A DNA stretch of 64,000 nucleotides from Colwellia psychrerythraea (GTDB lineage Bacteria; Pseudomonadota; Gammaproteobacteria; Enterobacterales; Alteromonadaceae), in the NCBI GenBank assembly GCA_002163005.1, contig MAAF01000007.1:44876-108875 (forward strand), read 5' to 3'. Under the pieces are notes generated by a model. That model saw only the letters and a list, made by a program, of their open reading frames with translations, was not told where the DNA came from and searched no databases. Positions 44,421 to 54,625 of this stretch are shown in pieces. How positions within the stretch are numbered: the first letter of the stretch is position 1; every line of letters starts with the position of its first letter. Both the position numbers and the translations under genes were made by a program.

Positions 44421-46628
44421 ATGCGTTTTATTATTATTTTATTTGTAATACTTCAACTTATTACTTTGGCTTTTTCGGCCCATGCTAGAGACAAGATTGG
44501 TCTGGTGTTAAGTGGTGGTGGTGCTAAAGGCTCAGCCCATATTGGTGTACTTAAAGTACTCGAACAGCATAATATTCCCGTCGATTATGTGGTGGGTACC
44601 AGTATTGGCGCCTATGTTGGTGGAATGTATGCGTTAGGTTATGAAGTGAATGAAATTGAAGCCATCATGCTAGGCATGCCTTGGGATGAAAGCTATTCTG
44701 ACTTTATACCCAGAGAATCATTGTCTTATGCTAAAAAACAACATAGAGATAGGTATAACCTATCAATACGATTAGGTTATAGCGATGGCGAATTTAAAGT
44801 TCCACACGGCTTGTTATTAGGTCAAAGTGCTTACCAAATTCTGCAACGTTCAACGGATACTGTTAACTCTTTTGATAGTTTTGATGATTTGGCGATCCCC
44901 TATCGCGCTGTTGCTTCTGATATTGCCACAGCGCAAATGGTTGTGCTTGACTCTGGCAGTATTAATGAGGCTATGAAAGCCTCTGCAGCGGTACCAGGTA
45001 TTGTCGCAGCCGTTAAAATTGATGGTAAAACGCTTGTCGATGGTGGTATCACCAATAACATGCCCATTGGTGTAGTCAAAGCAATGGGCGCCGATATTGT
45101 TATTGCCATTGATATTGGTTCACCACTTGCTGAACAAAGTGAGCTAACCAGTACTGTATCGGTGCTCAATCAGTTATCGACTATTCTCACCAACAATACT
45201 AGTTTGGCGCAAAAGGCATTACTTACTGATAAAGATGTGCTGTTGCGTCCAGCGATTGATGAGTTAAGTACCACTGACTGGTCTGTTATGCCGCAAGCCT
45301 TGAAGTTAGGTGAGCAGGAAGCGCAGGCACAATCACAAGCGTTGATGAAACTTGCAATCAGTGATGTTGATTATCAAGCCTATAAAAATAAAAAACAGCG
45401 GAAGGCAAAAAAATGGTTTGATGCATTACCTAAACCTATTACTAAGATTAACATTCACAATAACTCCAAAGTAGAGAATGACATAATTGAGAAAGTCTTT
45501 GCAGTTGAGTTAGGAAAAGAGCTCACTAAAGAAGCATTAGATTTAGCTATAAATAGGGTCTATGCGTTAGATAAATTTGAACAAGTCACGGTTGAATTTG
45601 ATGATTCACCAGAAGGACGAATTATCACTTTATTTACTCAAGCTAAGTCTTGGGGTCCCAATTATTTTGATTTTGGTTTTAACTTAAAAACAGATTTCTC
45701 TGATCAATCTATTACGTCAATCAATACGTCTTATCTGATGACAGATGTTTCGATAAATGGCGGGCGTTGGTTAAATGAGCTTGAATTGGGTTGGGAAAGT
45801 TTACTGGCGAGTGAATTCTATCAACCCCTTAATCACAGCCATGATATATATAGTAGAGCAAGAGTCTCTTTTGCCCAAGATAAGTGGGAGAAAACAAGTT
45901 TTCGTGAAGAGCTCAGAAATGAGTATTATCAAGCGACGTTAGCATTGGGCTATGATTATTCCTTTAAGGGAATCATTGAGTTAGGAGTCATTGCTGAAAC
46001 AGGCGATCTTTCGCTTGATAAACCAGGTACTGATGACTTTGATTATGACAGTTACGGTAGTTTTATAACTTTTGGTTACGATACGCTTGATAGTATTAAT
46101 TTCCCCACAGATGGTAATAAATTATTAATTGAAGTGAGGTGGTTAAAAGATAAATACTCTCCTCAATTAAGTGATATAGAAGAAGATAAGGCGATTACCT
46201 ATACCCTCGATTGGCGTGGCGCTATAGGGATTAGAGGTCATACTTTTGTGGGAATAGCCTCCTTTGCCACTATCGACAATGAAACAGATTTTAGTGTCCA
46301 TGTTACTGAATTAGGCGGCTTTCTAAACCTGTCAGGTTACCAAGAAGATGCGCTAATTGGTGTACATAAAGTCTTTGCTGCGGTTGTTTATCAATATGAT
46401 TTAGGTCGTGAAATACCTGGGGGGTCAGGTTTACCTATTTATTTAGGTACGAGTGTAGAAGCCGGTAACGTTTGGGGGAATGAAGATAGGATTAAGTATA
46501 ATGATTTAATTAGTTCTGGTAGCATTTACTTGGGTACGGATACCAGTTTTGGACCTGCCGTATTCGGGATAGGTTTTGCGACTAGCGGAGAACATTCCTT
46601 TTTCTTGTCGATAGGTAAGAACTGGTAG
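44421..46628 (+). CDS. Patatin-like phospholipase with POTRA and beta-barrel (type Vd)
   Basis: This is a 735-residue outer-membrane protein with a signal peptide (cleavage near HARD, residue 22). The patatin domain follows: oxyanion loop SGGGAKG, nucleophile elbow GTSIG near residue 60, and catalytic aspartate in VDGGITNNMP near residue 207. A POTRA-like segment (about 345-400: ITKINIHNNSKVENDIIEKVF) precedes a BamA/Omp85-like C-terminal barrel ending in an aromatic residue (SIGKNW). This is the layout of PlpD and other type Vd autotransporters. It is transcribed alone. Confidence 0.9.
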   Translation: MRFIIILFVILQLITLAFSAHARDKIGLVLSGGGAKGSAHIGVLKVLEQHNIPVDYVVGTSIGAYVGGMYALGYEVNEIEAIMLGMPWDESYSDFIPRESLSYAKKQHRDRYNLSIRLGYSDGEFKVPHGLLLGQSAYQILQRSTDTVNSFDSFDDLAIPYRAVASDIATAQMVVLDSGSINEAMKASAAVPGIVAAVKIDGKTLVDGGITNNMPIGVVKAMGADIVIAIDIGSPLAEQSELTSTVSVLNQLSTILTNNTSLAQKALLTDKDVLLRPAIDELSTTDWSVMPQALKLGEQEAQAQSQALMKLAISDVDYQAYKNKKQRKAKKWFDALPKPITKINIHNNSKVENDIIEKVFAVELGKELTKEALDLAINRVYALDKFEQVTVEFDDSPEGRIITLFTQAKSWGPNYFDFGFNLKTDFSDQSITSINTSYLMTDVSINGGRWLNELELGWESLLASEFYQPLNHSHDIYSRARVSFAQDKWEKTSFREELRNEYYQATLALGYDYSFKGIIELGVIAETGDLSLDKPGTDDFDYDSYGSFITFGYDTLDSINFPTDGNKLLIEVRWLKDKYSPQLSDIEEDKAITYTLDWRGAIGIRGHTFVGIASFATIDNETDFSVHVTELGGFLNLSGYQEDALIGVHKVFAAVVYQYDLGREIPGGSGLPIYLGTSVEAGNVWGNEDRIKYNDLISSGSIYLGTDTSFGPAVFGIGFATSGEHSFFLSIGKNW

Positions 46629-46796
46629 TGATAAAAGTGAATTTTTTTATACGGCTTGGTATTAAATAAAAGCAGCGAGGTAATATTTTATGCTATCAAA
46701 CAGTCTCTTCTTTTTATAGAATTTAACTGCTTATAAAAGTTGTACTCGTTGATTTACAACTTACCGTTTCATAACCTAACCACATTAGTTTACTCC

Positions 46797-47720
46797 ATGA
46801 CAAAAATACCACTAGATAATGATTTTGCTCAAGTTACTTCAATCACACTAAGCCAAGAAAGTGGTGATGAACGTTTTGAGGGACTTAATATTTCTCATCC
46901 CCACTGCCAAGCACAGGTAAGCTTATATGGTGGTCAGGTCTTAAGCTTTAAACCCAGTGGTCATAGGGATGTTTTGTGGTTAAGTGATAATGCTAGCTAT
47001 CATATGGGTAAAGCAATTCGTGGTGGTATCCCTTTGTGCTGGCCTTGGTTTGGTGCTAATGATAAACAAAGCCAATATATTGCTAACAATCCAGACAAAG
47101 AATTCAAAGCGGTGAACCATGGTTTTGCTCGTCAGTTGCCTTGGCAGTTAGCAAAAATTGAGGCGGATGAAAATGGTGTTACTTTAGTGTTAGTCTTAAC
47201 TGGCAAAAAACACCACCCGCTCTGGCACAATGCCTATAGACTAACGCAAACTTTATTTTTTGGTCGTAACCTTAAACAAACACTCGAAATGAGTAATCTT
47301 TCTCAAGAAGATGCACAATATTCTGTCGCCTTACATAGCTACTTTACTGTCAGCAACCCAAAAAATGTCAGTATCGATGCGTTAACGGGAGTTCGTTATA
47401 GTGACAAACTAACCGGTAATTCAAGTACTCAACAAGAATCTGTAAGTTGTGTAGGCGAAATTGATCGTGAATATCATAGCAGTAAAAAAATGACGCTTAT
47501 TGATCATAACTGGCAGCGTAGAATTGACATAGTTAGCAGTAATTGTCAGCAATGGGTATTATGGAATCCCGGTACTGAATTAGCAAATACTATGGCAGAT
47601 ATCCACCCTCATGGTGAGCAAGAGTATGTTTGTTTAGAAGCGGCAAATACTAGCTGGCAAGCGATACCAGCGGGTGAAACGGTAGTTATCTCACAAGAGA
47701 TCAACGTGACTAATTTCTAA
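46797..47720 (+). CDS. yeaD: D-hexose-6-phosphate mutarotase (YeaD-like)
   Basis: This is a 307-residue aldose-1-epimerase-fold enzyme that interconverts alpha and beta anomers of hexose 6-phosphates. Family blocks are YGGQVLSFKP, IRGGIPLCWPWFG, NHGFARQLPW with a catalytic histidine, SVALHSYFTVSNPKNV, and WNPGTELANTMADIHP. The ATG at 46797 is chosen; an upstream TTG would add 19 residues of no family similarity. Confidence 0.92.
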   Translation: MTKIPLDNDFAQVTSITLSQESGDERFEGLNISHPHCQAQVSLYGGQVLSFKPSGHRDVLWLSDNASYHMGKAIRGGIPLCWPWFGANDKQSQYIANNPDKEFKAVNHGFARQLPWQLAKIEADENGVTLVLVLTGKKHHPLWHNAYRLTQTLFFGRNLKQTLEMSNLSQEDAQYSVALHSYFTVSNPKNVSIDALTGVRYSDKLTGNSSTQQESVSCVGEIDREYHSSKKMTLIDHNWQRRIDIVSSNCQQWVLWNPGTELANTMADIHPHGEQEYVCLEAANTSWQAIPAGETVVISQEINVTNF

Positions 47721-47741
47721 CGCTAGACAAGTCATCTAACA

Positions 47742-48410
47742 TTAATTGATACGTAAATAACGATGCAGTAAACCTTGCGTGAAGTTTATCTTAAGGTAAA
47801 AACCACGGGGTAAGGTCATAAAAGGTTTACCATTACGGTCGAATGCTTGGGTTCTTGCTTTGTTGTTTGCCGCTTTGGGCCTTAGTTGCATTACTTGTCC
47901 ATGCTTACCATGAATATTTTCTACCTCACCTAGTACAATCATGTCGGTGAGCTCTTGCCAATCTTGGGCTAATAATGCTTCTTCTTCAGCGTTGGGCGAC
48001 CACAAAAAAGGTGTGCCTACTATACGCTCGCTTATTGGCACATCTTTAGGTGTGATCACTGGCACCCATAATACGCGTGCTAATTTCTTGCGCACATAAC
48101 AGTTATGCCAATTGATACCTACAAGGCCAGTTAAAGGCGCAACACTGACAAAAGTTGTCTCAAGCGGTTTAGCTTGCTCGTTAATAGGCAATGATTTTAA
48201 CTCAATACCTAAGTGGGGGAAGTCAGGTTCAGGCCTAGAGCCTGCACTAGCGCCTAAAACATGCTCCAGTAATAAACCGATCCAACCTTTATTACGGGTT
48301 AAGTCTTTTGGAATGACTATACCCGCTTGCTTAGCCAGTTCACCTAACGTTAAACCGGCTAAATTTTGCGCGTTGTGCATGAGTGCTTGTTCAGAAGAGG
48401 GTATGTTCAT
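47742..48410 (-). CDS. mutH: DNA mismatch repair endonuclease MutH
   Basis: MutH nicks the unmethylated strand at hemimethylated GATC sites when activated by MutL. The 222-residue sequence has the catalytic D...ExK set in [16 protein letters not shown], the preceding [14 protein letters not shown] helix and the C-terminal [16 protein letters not shown]. Its presence implies Dam-directed mismatch repair. It is divergent from rppH, a conserved neighbour in this group. Confidence 0.96.
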   Translation of the reverse strand: MNIPSSEQALMHNAQNLAGLTLGELAKQAGIVIPKDLTRNKGWIGLLLEHVLGASAGSRPEPDFPHLGIELKSLPINEQAKPLETTFVSVAPLTGLVGINWHNCYVRKKLARVLWVPVITPKDVPISERIVGTPFLWSPNAEEEALLAQDWQELTDMIVLGEVENIHGKHGQVMQLRPKAANNKARTQAFDRNGKPFMTLPRGFYLKINFTQGLLHRYLRIN

Positions 48411-48561
48411 AAAAGAAACGACATTAACCTGGAAATATTTTCTTACTAAGGTTAGTGACTATTATCATAGATTTACTAAAAAAATTAAAGTAATCATTTG
48501 CTCCACTGACGTTAATATGGTTGAATTGAGGCAAGTATTTTATATATTGTCAGGAGTTCCT

Positions 48562-49077
48562 GTGATCGATGCCGAAGGCTATCGCGCCAACGTCGGCATA
48601 GTAATAATTAATGACATGGGACAAGTATTTTGGGCAAGGCGGTACGGACAACATTCATGGCAATATCCACAAGGTGGAGTTGATGAAGGTGAGACTGCTG
48701 AACAAACCATGTATCGAGAACTACATGAGGAAGTTGGTTTAAAACCGGAACACGTGAAAATTGTTGCTTCAACTAAGCATTGGTTAAAATATAGATTACC
48801 AAAACGTTATATTAGGCATGACTCAAAACCCGTTTGTATTGGTCAAAAGCAAAAGTGGTTTTTATTAAAACTCACTGCAGCTGAGTCATCAGTTGATTTA
48901 CTCCATAGCTCGCATCCTGAATTTGATGATTGGCGATGGGTAAGTTATTGGTATCCAGTCAGACAGGTAGTATCTTTTAAACGAGATGTTTATCGTATGG
49001 TCATGAAAGAATTTGCTAATTTTGCTTTACCGCTAACGTATGAAAGGCGACCTGATCGCCGTAAACGTAGGGCTTAA
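48562..49077 (+). CDS. rppH: RNA pyrophosphohydrolase RppH
   Basis: RppH removes pyrophosphate from the 5' end of mRNAs and so starts RNaseE-dependent decay. The start is GTG at 48562 with CAGGAG just upstream, giving the family N-terminus [14 protein letters not shown] and 171 residues; a longer frame to the left would overlap mutH and is not credible. The Nudix box [23 protein letters not shown] is intact, followed by the family tail [13 protein letters not shown]. ptsP follows, as usual. Confidence 0.96.
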   Translation: MIDAEGYRANVGIVIINDMGQVFWARRYGQHSWQYPQGGVDEGETAEQTMYRELHEEVGLKPEHVKIVASTKHWLKYRLPKRYIRHDSKPVCIGQKQKWFLLKLTAAESSVDLLHSSHPEFDDWRWVSYWYPVRQVVSFKRDVYRMVMKEFANFALPLTYERRPDRRKRRA

Positions 49078-49129
49078 TAACAATAACACCTAATTATTAC
49101 TATGATTGTAAATTCGCGTTAAGAATCCT

Positions 49130-49160
49130 AATAGCCCACTTTATTGTGGGCTATTTTTTT
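49130..49160 (+). terminator. Terminator after rppH
   Basis: AATAGCCCAC and GTGGGCTATT form a perfect 10-bp stem with a 6-base loop, followed by TTTTT. It separates rppH from ptsP. Confidence 0.85.
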
Positions 49161-49249
49161 ATAAATTTTCACTTTTTGGTAATACCAAGAGCATTAATTA
49201 TATCGAACGGGTTATTCTATTAATCCGTTTAGTATTACTGAGGAATTAA

Positions 49250-51616
49250 ATGTTAACTACCTTGCGTCGAATAGTATTAGAGTTTAGTCAAGAAGCTGAA
49301 CTGCAAAATGCGCTTGAACGTATGGTATACAGTGTAAAAAAAGCGATGAAAACAGATTGTTGTTCAATTTATCTCGCTGATTACCCCCAACAACATTTTT
49401 TATTAATGGCGTCCGATGGCTTGGCTAAAACGTCAGTAGGGGAAACGAGTATTGGTTTCTCTGAAGGGTTAGTCGGTTTAGTTGGTCAACGAGAAGAGCC
49501 GTTAAATATTGCTGATGCTCAGCAGCATCAAGACTATATGCATGCGCCAGAAGTTGAAGAAGAAGATTTTAATGCCTTTTTAGGCACGCCCATTATTCAT
49601 CAACGTAAAGTACTTGGTATTTTAGCTATTCAGCAAAAAGAGTCGCGTCATTATACTGAAAATGATGAAGCTTTTTTAGTGACACTTTCGGCGCAATTGG
49701 CTAGTGCTTTAGCCAATGCTGAAGTTAAAAACTTGCTAAATCACCAACAGCAAAAAAATCAAGGGGTAAAGCAGTTACATGGTATTGCTGGTTCTCCAGG
49801 TATTGCTCTAAGTGAAATTATTGTCTGCCAACCGCAAGCTGATCTTGCTGCGGTTTCATTAAAAAAATCCTCGGACAGCCATAAACAATTATTGCGCTTT
49901 GAGCAAGCAGTTGAAAAAACGCGTACAGAATTTAATGTCTTAAGTAGTAAGCTAAGTGAATCTATTGATGATGACAGCTTAGCTATTTTTGACGTGTATA
50001 AACAATTGTTAGAACAAGCCAGTTTAGGTCACGAAGTCGCAGCTAAAATATCAAAAGGTTGGCGCGCGGATAGTGCATTAAAGCTAGTGATTGAACATTA
50101 TATTAGCCAGTTTGAAGCCATTGAAGATAGCTACTTTCGCGAGCGTGCTAGTGATATTCGAGATCTAGGTACTCGTTTATTGGTTAATATTCAACAACAA
50201 GCTAAAGAAGAGTTGGAATTACCAAACGAATTTATTTTATTAGCACAAGATGTCAGTGCATCTATGGTCGCTCAATATCAGCATCAGGGACTGTTAGGGA
50301 TTATTTCTTTATCAGGTTCTAACAACTCTCACGCCGCCATTTTAGCACGTTCACTAGGCTTACCTGCCATTATGGGAGTCAATGCAATTGTGCTTGATCA
50401 GTTGCATCAGCAACAGGCAATAATTGATGGTTATAGCGGAGAGTTATTTATTAACCCTGATGAGGCGTTAATACAAGAGTATCAATATTTATTAAGCCAA
50501 GAAAAAGCACTTACCGATAAAGTGATGGAAGTAGCACAACTACCTTGTATTACCCAAGATGGCAGAGCCATTGAAGTATTACTTAATGCGGGGTTATCAG
50601 CCGGCTTTGAACACTCAACTAAACTTGGCGCATTGGGTATTGGCTTATACCGTACTGAAATACCTTTTATGAATCGTAACTGTTTTCCATCAGAGCAAGA
50701 GCAAACTCAGTTATATCGCAAAGTGTTACAGGCTTTTCCTAAACACGGTGTTACCATGCGTACGTTAGATGTTGGTGGCGATAAGTCATTGCCTTATTTC
50801 CCTATTAATGAAGAAAACCCTTTTCTTGGTTGGCGCGGCATACGGATCACCTTAGATCACCCTGAAATATTTCTGGTACAAGTACGTGCGATGTTACGGG
50901 CAAATCAAGGATTAAATAACTTAGAGATCATGTTGCCAATGATTTCAGGTGTTGAAGAAGTTGATGAAGCCATTCGATTAATTAATCAGGCCTTCTTCGA
51001 GTTAAAAACTGAGCTTAAAGCGGAATTAACTAAAGATATAACGACTGAACTCATGTCTGCTAGCAATGAGGATGGTCATTTAACGCTGCAACAAGCACAG
51101 CTTAAAGCGCAGGCTGTTTCTGCCAAATTAGTACGACCCAAAGTCGGTATTATGTTGGAAGTGCCTTCTGTTATTTTTCAAATGGAAGCCTTGGCTAAAC
51201 GCGTTGATTTCTTTTCTGTTGGTAGCAATGATTTAACCCAGTACTTATTAGCAGTAGATCGAAATAACAGCCAAGTAGCTAATTTATACGATGCTTTTCA
51301 TCCTGCAGTCTTAAATGCTTTAAATAGTATTGCAAAGCAATCGGCGCAATATTTAACACCTATCAGTTTATGTGGTGAACTCGCCTCACAGCCGGCAGGG
51401 GCCATTTTACTATTGGCTATGGGCTTTGACAAAATTAGTATGAATGGCCATAACATTCCACGTATTAAGTGGATTATTCGTCATATTTCTTTTGAACAAG
51501 CGCAAAATATTTTAGATAAAGCATTAACCTTAACAACGGCTAAGCAAGTGCATAGTTACCTTAATGAACAGCTTGAAGTATTAGGCTTTGGTGGATTTAT
51601 TCGGGCAGGTTTTTAG
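49250..51616 (+). CDS. ptsP: Phosphoenolpyruvate-protein phosphotransferase PtsP (EI-Ntr)
   Basis: PtsP is the first enzyme of the nitrogen-related phosphotransfer chain. Residues 1-165 form a GAF domain (AVQKAMKTDCCSIYL-like start, GLVGLVGQREEPLNI). The EI part starts near GIAGSPGIALSE. The phosphorylated histidine lies in LSGSNNSHAAILARSLGLPA, the PEP-binding block in RTLDVGGDKSLPYFP, and the late cysteine in SLCGELASQP. One loop near residues 580-625 is longer than in E. coli. Partners NPr and EIIA-Ntr are not in the window. Confidence 0.95.
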   Translation: MLTTLRRIVLEFSQEAELQNALERMVYSVKKAMKTDCCSIYLADYPQQHFLLMASDGLAKTSVGETSIGFSEGLVGLVGQREEPLNIADAQQHQDYMHAPEVEEEDFNAFLGTPIIHQRKVLGILAIQQKESRHYTENDEAFLVTLSAQLASALANAEVKNLLNHQQQKNQGVKQLHGIAGSPGIALSEIIVCQPQADLAAVSLKKSSDSHKQLLRFEQAVEKTRTEFNVLSSKLSESIDDDSLAIFDVYKQLLEQASLGHEVAAKISKGWRADSALKLVIEHYISQFEAIEDSYFRERASDIRDLGTRLLVNIQQQAKEELELPNEFILLAQDVSASMVAQYQHQGLLGIISLSGSNNSHAAILARSLGLPAIMGVNAIVLDQLHQQQAIIDGYSGELFINPDEALIQEYQYLLSQEKALTDKVMEVAQLPCITQDGRAIEVLLNAGLSAGFEHSTKLGALGIGLYRTEIPFMNRNCFPSEQEQTQLYRKVLQAFPKHGVTMRTLDVGGDKSLPYFPINEENPFLGWRGIRITLDHPEIFLVQVRAMLRANQGLNNLEIMLPMISGVEEVDEAIRLINQAFFELKTELKAELTKDITTELMSASNEDGHLTLQQAQLKAQAVSAKLVRPKVGIMLEVPSVIFQMEALAKRVDFFSVGSNDLTQYLLAVDRNNSQVANLYDAFHPAVLNALNSIAKQSAQYLTPISLCGELASQPAGAILLLAMGFDKISMNGHNIPRIKWIIRHISFEQAQNILDKALTLTTAKQVHSYLNEQLEVLGFGGFIRAGF

Positions 51617-51688
51617 CTTTAGGCATAAACCACAAACCCTCGCAGAGTTTTTATTCCATATTTAGGAGCGGGCTTTCCGCAAAGTAGA

Positions 51689-52483
51689 ATGATTTTAACA
51701 GTATTAATTTCTTGTATCGCTTTAGGCAGCATTGTTGGTTTTTTAGCTGGTTTATTGGGTATCGGCGGCGGTCTTATTATCGTACCTGCTTTGGTCTATT
51801 TACTTCCTATGGTTGGCGTTAGTAGCGATGTGGTTATGCCGATGGCGCTAGGGACTTCTTTAGGGGCGATTGTTATCACCTCAACGAGTGCTGCCTATGC
51901 TCATCATAGAAAAAAGAATATTCCGTGGCAGTTAGCAAGACAGTTAATGATCTTAGTTGCGGTAGGGGCACTGGTAGGAGCCTTTATTGCGGACTCACTT
52001 TCGAGTGAAACATTAACGAGTTTTTTCTCTTTCGTGGTTGTTTTACTCGCCGCTTATATGTTGCTCTCTATCAACGCTTCCAAAGAAAGAGCGCTTCCCG
52101 CCACCTATGTATTGCAATCACTTAGCTTTATAACTGGGGTGATATCAAGTTTAATGGGTATTGCTGGTGGTGCTATTTTAGTTCCGTCGTTGAGCTTTTT
52201 TGGTGTTCCTGTTCGACACGCAATAGGTATTGCAACTGCTTGTGGTGTAATGGTTGCGCTGTTTGGCTCTCTTGGATACATTATTACCGGATTTAATTTA
52301 CCCAATCTTCCTGATTTAAGCTTAGGTTACCTTTATTTACCTGCTTTATTAGGCATTGTAGTGAGTTCGTCAATATTTGCTCCATTAGGTGTAAAATACG
52401 CGAGTAAATTACCAGTAAAAACCTTGAAGAAATTCTTTGCTGTTTTCCTTATTTTTGTCGCTATCAAAATGATGATGGCTTAA
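51689..52483 (+). CDS. TauE/SafE (TSUP) family permease
   Basis: This is a 264-residue inner-membrane protein with about eight helices in two halves. Each half begins with the family signature: GFLAGLLGIGGGLIIVPAL near residue 18 and GVISSLMGIAGGAILVPSL near residue 152. Members export or import sulfur-containing or organic anions; the substrate cannot be told here. It lies 72 bp after ptsP and before lgt, its usual place in this group. Confidence 0.9.
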   Translation: MILTVLISCIALGSIVGFLAGLLGIGGGLIIVPALVYLLPMVGVSSDVVMPMALGTSLGAIVITSTSAAYAHHRKKNIPWQLARQLMILVAVGALVGAFIADSLSSETLTSFFSFVVVLLAAYMLLSINASKERALPATYVLQSLSFITGVISSLMGIAGGAILVPSLSFFGVPVRHAIGIATACGVMVALFGSLGYIITGFNLPNLPDLSLGYLYLPALLGIVVSSSIFAPLGVKYASKLPVKTLKKFFAVFLIFVAIKMMMA

Positions 52484-52660
52484 TATTTTTTTCATGAGTA
52501 CTTTAGGACTTAACAGCGTATAATATTGCGCAATAAAAGTCTCATATTAACTAGGTATTGTTACAAGGTTTACTATGGCATTTAACCGATCAGTTTTAGA
52601 TATTTTATATTAATTTTTAACTTTCTACTTTAACCTCTACTTAATAGAGATGGACAAGCA

Positions 52661-53551
52661 ATGACAGATAAGTTTTTACAATTTCCGGTGATAGACCCAA
52701 TCATATTTAGCATCGGCCCGGTATCATTACGTTGGTATGGCACCATGTATTTAATTGGCTTTCTTGCGGCTATGTTTATGGCCAATAAGGCTGCTGATAG
52801 AAGTAACGGTTTATGGACACGTGATCAAGTCAGCGACTTATTGTTTTATGGATTCTTAGGGGTGATTTTAGGTGGCCGTGTTGGTTATGTACTCTTTTAC
52901 CAGTTCGAGTATTTCTTATCAGACCCGCTATATTTATTTGAAATATGGCAAGGTGGTATGTCATTCCACGGCGGTTTATTAGGTGTAATTCTCGCGGTAT
53001 TTATTTTTGCCCGTAAAACCAATAAATCCTTTTTAGTGGTGGGGGATTTTGTTGTGCCCTTAGTACCTATTGGTTTAGGAATGGGCCGTTTAGGCAACTT
53101 TATTAACGCAGAACTTTGGGGACGTCAAACTGATGTTCCTTGGGCAATGGTTTTTCCAACCGATCCATTACAAGTACCACGTCACCCGTCACAGTTATAT
53201 GAATTTGCTCTAGAAGGAGTAGTACTCTTTGCTATCTTATATATCATTAGCCGTAGAACACGAAGCCTAGGACTAGCATCTGGTGTCTTCTTAATTGGTT
53301 ACGGTATTTTTAGAAGTATTATCGAATTTTTCCGTGAGCCTGACGCGCACCTTGGTTTGTATTTCTCCTTTATTTCTAAAGGGCAAATCTTAAGTATTCC
53401 GATGATTTTAGCGGGTATACTTATTATTTATTTAGGCTATTTATCACAACAAAAATCAGCAATTGCTCAAGGTAGTTCAGCTCCGGGTGACAAGCCTCAA
53501 GCAGCTGGCGATAAAAAAAACAATAAAAAATCAGTAAAAGGGAATAGCTAA
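52661..53551 (+). CDS. lgt: Prolipoprotein diacylglyceryl transferase
   Basis: Lgt adds diacylglycerol from phosphatidylglycerol to the lipobox cysteine of prolipoproteins. It is 296 residues with seven membrane segments. The family blocks [26 protein letters not shown] with the essential histidine, the [13 protein letters not shown] signature with its essential arginine and asparagine, and RHPSQLYE are all intact. The cytoplasmic tail is longer than usual and Lys/Gly-rich. Its stop overlaps the thyA start by one base (TAATG). Confidence 0.97.
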   Translation: MTDKFLQFPVIDPIIFSIGPVSLRWYGTMYLIGFLAAMFMANKAADRSNGLWTRDQVSDLLFYGFLGVILGGRVGYVLFYQFEYFLSDPLYLFEIWQGGMSFHGGLLGVILAVFIFARKTNKSFLVVGDFVVPLVPIGLGMGRLGNFINAELWGRQTDVPWAMVFPTDPLQVPRHPSQLYEFALEGVVLFAILYIISRRTRSLGLASGVFLIGYGIFRSIIEFFREPDAHLGLYFSFISKGQILSIPMILAGILIIYLGYLSQQKSAIAQGSSAPGDKPQAAGDKKNNKKSVKGNS

Positions 53552-54402
53552 TGCGCGCTTATTTAGATTTATGTCAACGAATTATTGACCAAGGCACCTG
53601 GGTTGAAAACGAGCGTACAGGTAAACGTTGTTTAACCGTGATTAATGCTGATTTACAATATAATGTTGGAGCTAACGAGTTTCCCTTAATAACCACACGT
53701 AAAAGCTTTTTTAAGTCTGCCATTGCTGAGTTTATTGGTTATATTCGTGGTTATGATAATGCCGCCGACTTTCGTAAGTTAGGTACCAAGACTTGGGATG
53801 CAAATGCCAACTTAAATGATGCTTGGCTTAATAATACTCACCGAAAAGGTGAAGATGATATGGGCCGCGTTTACGGGGTTCAAGCTCGTTCATGGGCTAA
53901 GCCTGATGGCGGCACTATTGACCAGCTGAAAAAGATTGTTGATAACCTTAAAAATGGTATTGATGATCGTGCTGAGATCATGACCTTTTATAATCCGGGT
54001 GAGTTTCACATGGGCTGTTTAAGACCTTGCATGCATACCCATAACTTTTCTTTACTTGGCGATACCTTGCATTTAACTAGCTTTCAACGCTCATGTGATG
54101 TTCCTCTAGGGCTTAACTTTAACCAAGTACAAGTCTTTTCCTTTTTAGCTATAATGGCGCAAATAACGGGTAAAAAAGCTGGTATGGCATATCATAAAAT
54201 AGTGAATGCTCATATTTATGAAGACCAGTTACCGCTTATGAAAGAAGTTCAGCTCAAACGTGAACCGTTAACTTTACCAAAGCTTATCATTAACCCAGAA
54301 ATTAAATCGTTAGAAGATCTTGAAACCTGGGTAACAATGGATGACTTCAAAGTTGAAGGTTATGAATGCCATGAAGCTATTAAGTACCCATTTGCAGTGT
54401 AG
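53551..54402 (+). CDS. thyA: Thymidylate synthase
   Basis: ThyA methylates dUMP to dTMP using methylene-THF. It is 283 residues, about 20 more than in E. coli, as is normal in Vibrio and Shewanella relatives. The catalytic cysteine is in CLRPCMH, the phosphate-binding block in [15 protein letters not shown], and the nucleoside-binding His/Tyr in NAHIYED. The [17 protein letters not shown] region holds the insert. It is translationally coupled to lgt. Confidence 0.96.
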   Translation: MRAYLDLCQRIIDQGTWVENERTGKRCLTVINADLQYNVGANEFPLITTRKSFFKSAIAEFIGYIRGYDNAADFRKLGTKTWDANANLNDAWLNNTHRKGEDDMGRVYGVQARSWAKPDGGTIDQLKKIVDNLKNGIDDRAEIMTFYNPGEFHMGCLRPCMHTHNFSLLGDTLHLTSFQRSCDVPLGLNFNQVQVFSFLAIMAQITGKKAGMAYHKIVNAHIYEDQLPLMKEVQLKREPLTLPKLIINPEIKSLEDLETWVTMDDFKVEGYECHEAIKYPFAV

Positions 54403-54419
54403 TTATTAAGAAGATTTGT

Positions 54420-54463
54420 TTGTCTCGTCCTGAAATGTGTTTACAGATTTCAGGACGAGACAG
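54420..54463 (+). other. 16-bp perfect hairpin downstream of thyA
   Basis: TGTCTCGTCCTGAAAT (54421-54436) and ATTTCAGGACGAGACA (54447-54462) are exact complements around a 10-base loop. No T run follows. It is immediately followed by a normal terminator at 54471, so it is an additional structure, perhaps for 3'-end stability or a repeat. Its CGTCCTGAAA arm is also found near the right end of the ATACCC element copy B. Confidence 0.75.
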
Positions 54464-54470
54464 TTAATGT

Positions 54471-54504
54471 AAAAAAGGCCACTTTATGAAGTGGCCTTTT
54501 TTAT
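54471..54504. terminator. Bidirectional terminator between thyA and purU
   Basis: AAAAAAGGCCACTT and AAGTGGCCTTTTTT form a perfect 14-bp stem with a 4-base loop and A/T runs on both sides, between convergent genes. Confidence 0.9.
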
Positions 54505-54625
54505 TATCTACTTGCTATAAGTAAAAGTAGTTAACTCAACACAAAAACAAACAAGTAAAGTCGTTGTTATTGAAGGTATATTAAGAATCTAATAACAATT
54601 ATTTTCTTGCGTGCTTGGTATTATA

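Noticed and set aside
48112..48561. In-frame extension of rppH to the left, giving a much longer protein
   Set aside because: It overlaps mutH on the other strand and has no family similarity; the GTG at 48562 with CAGGAG gives the exact RppH N-terminus.
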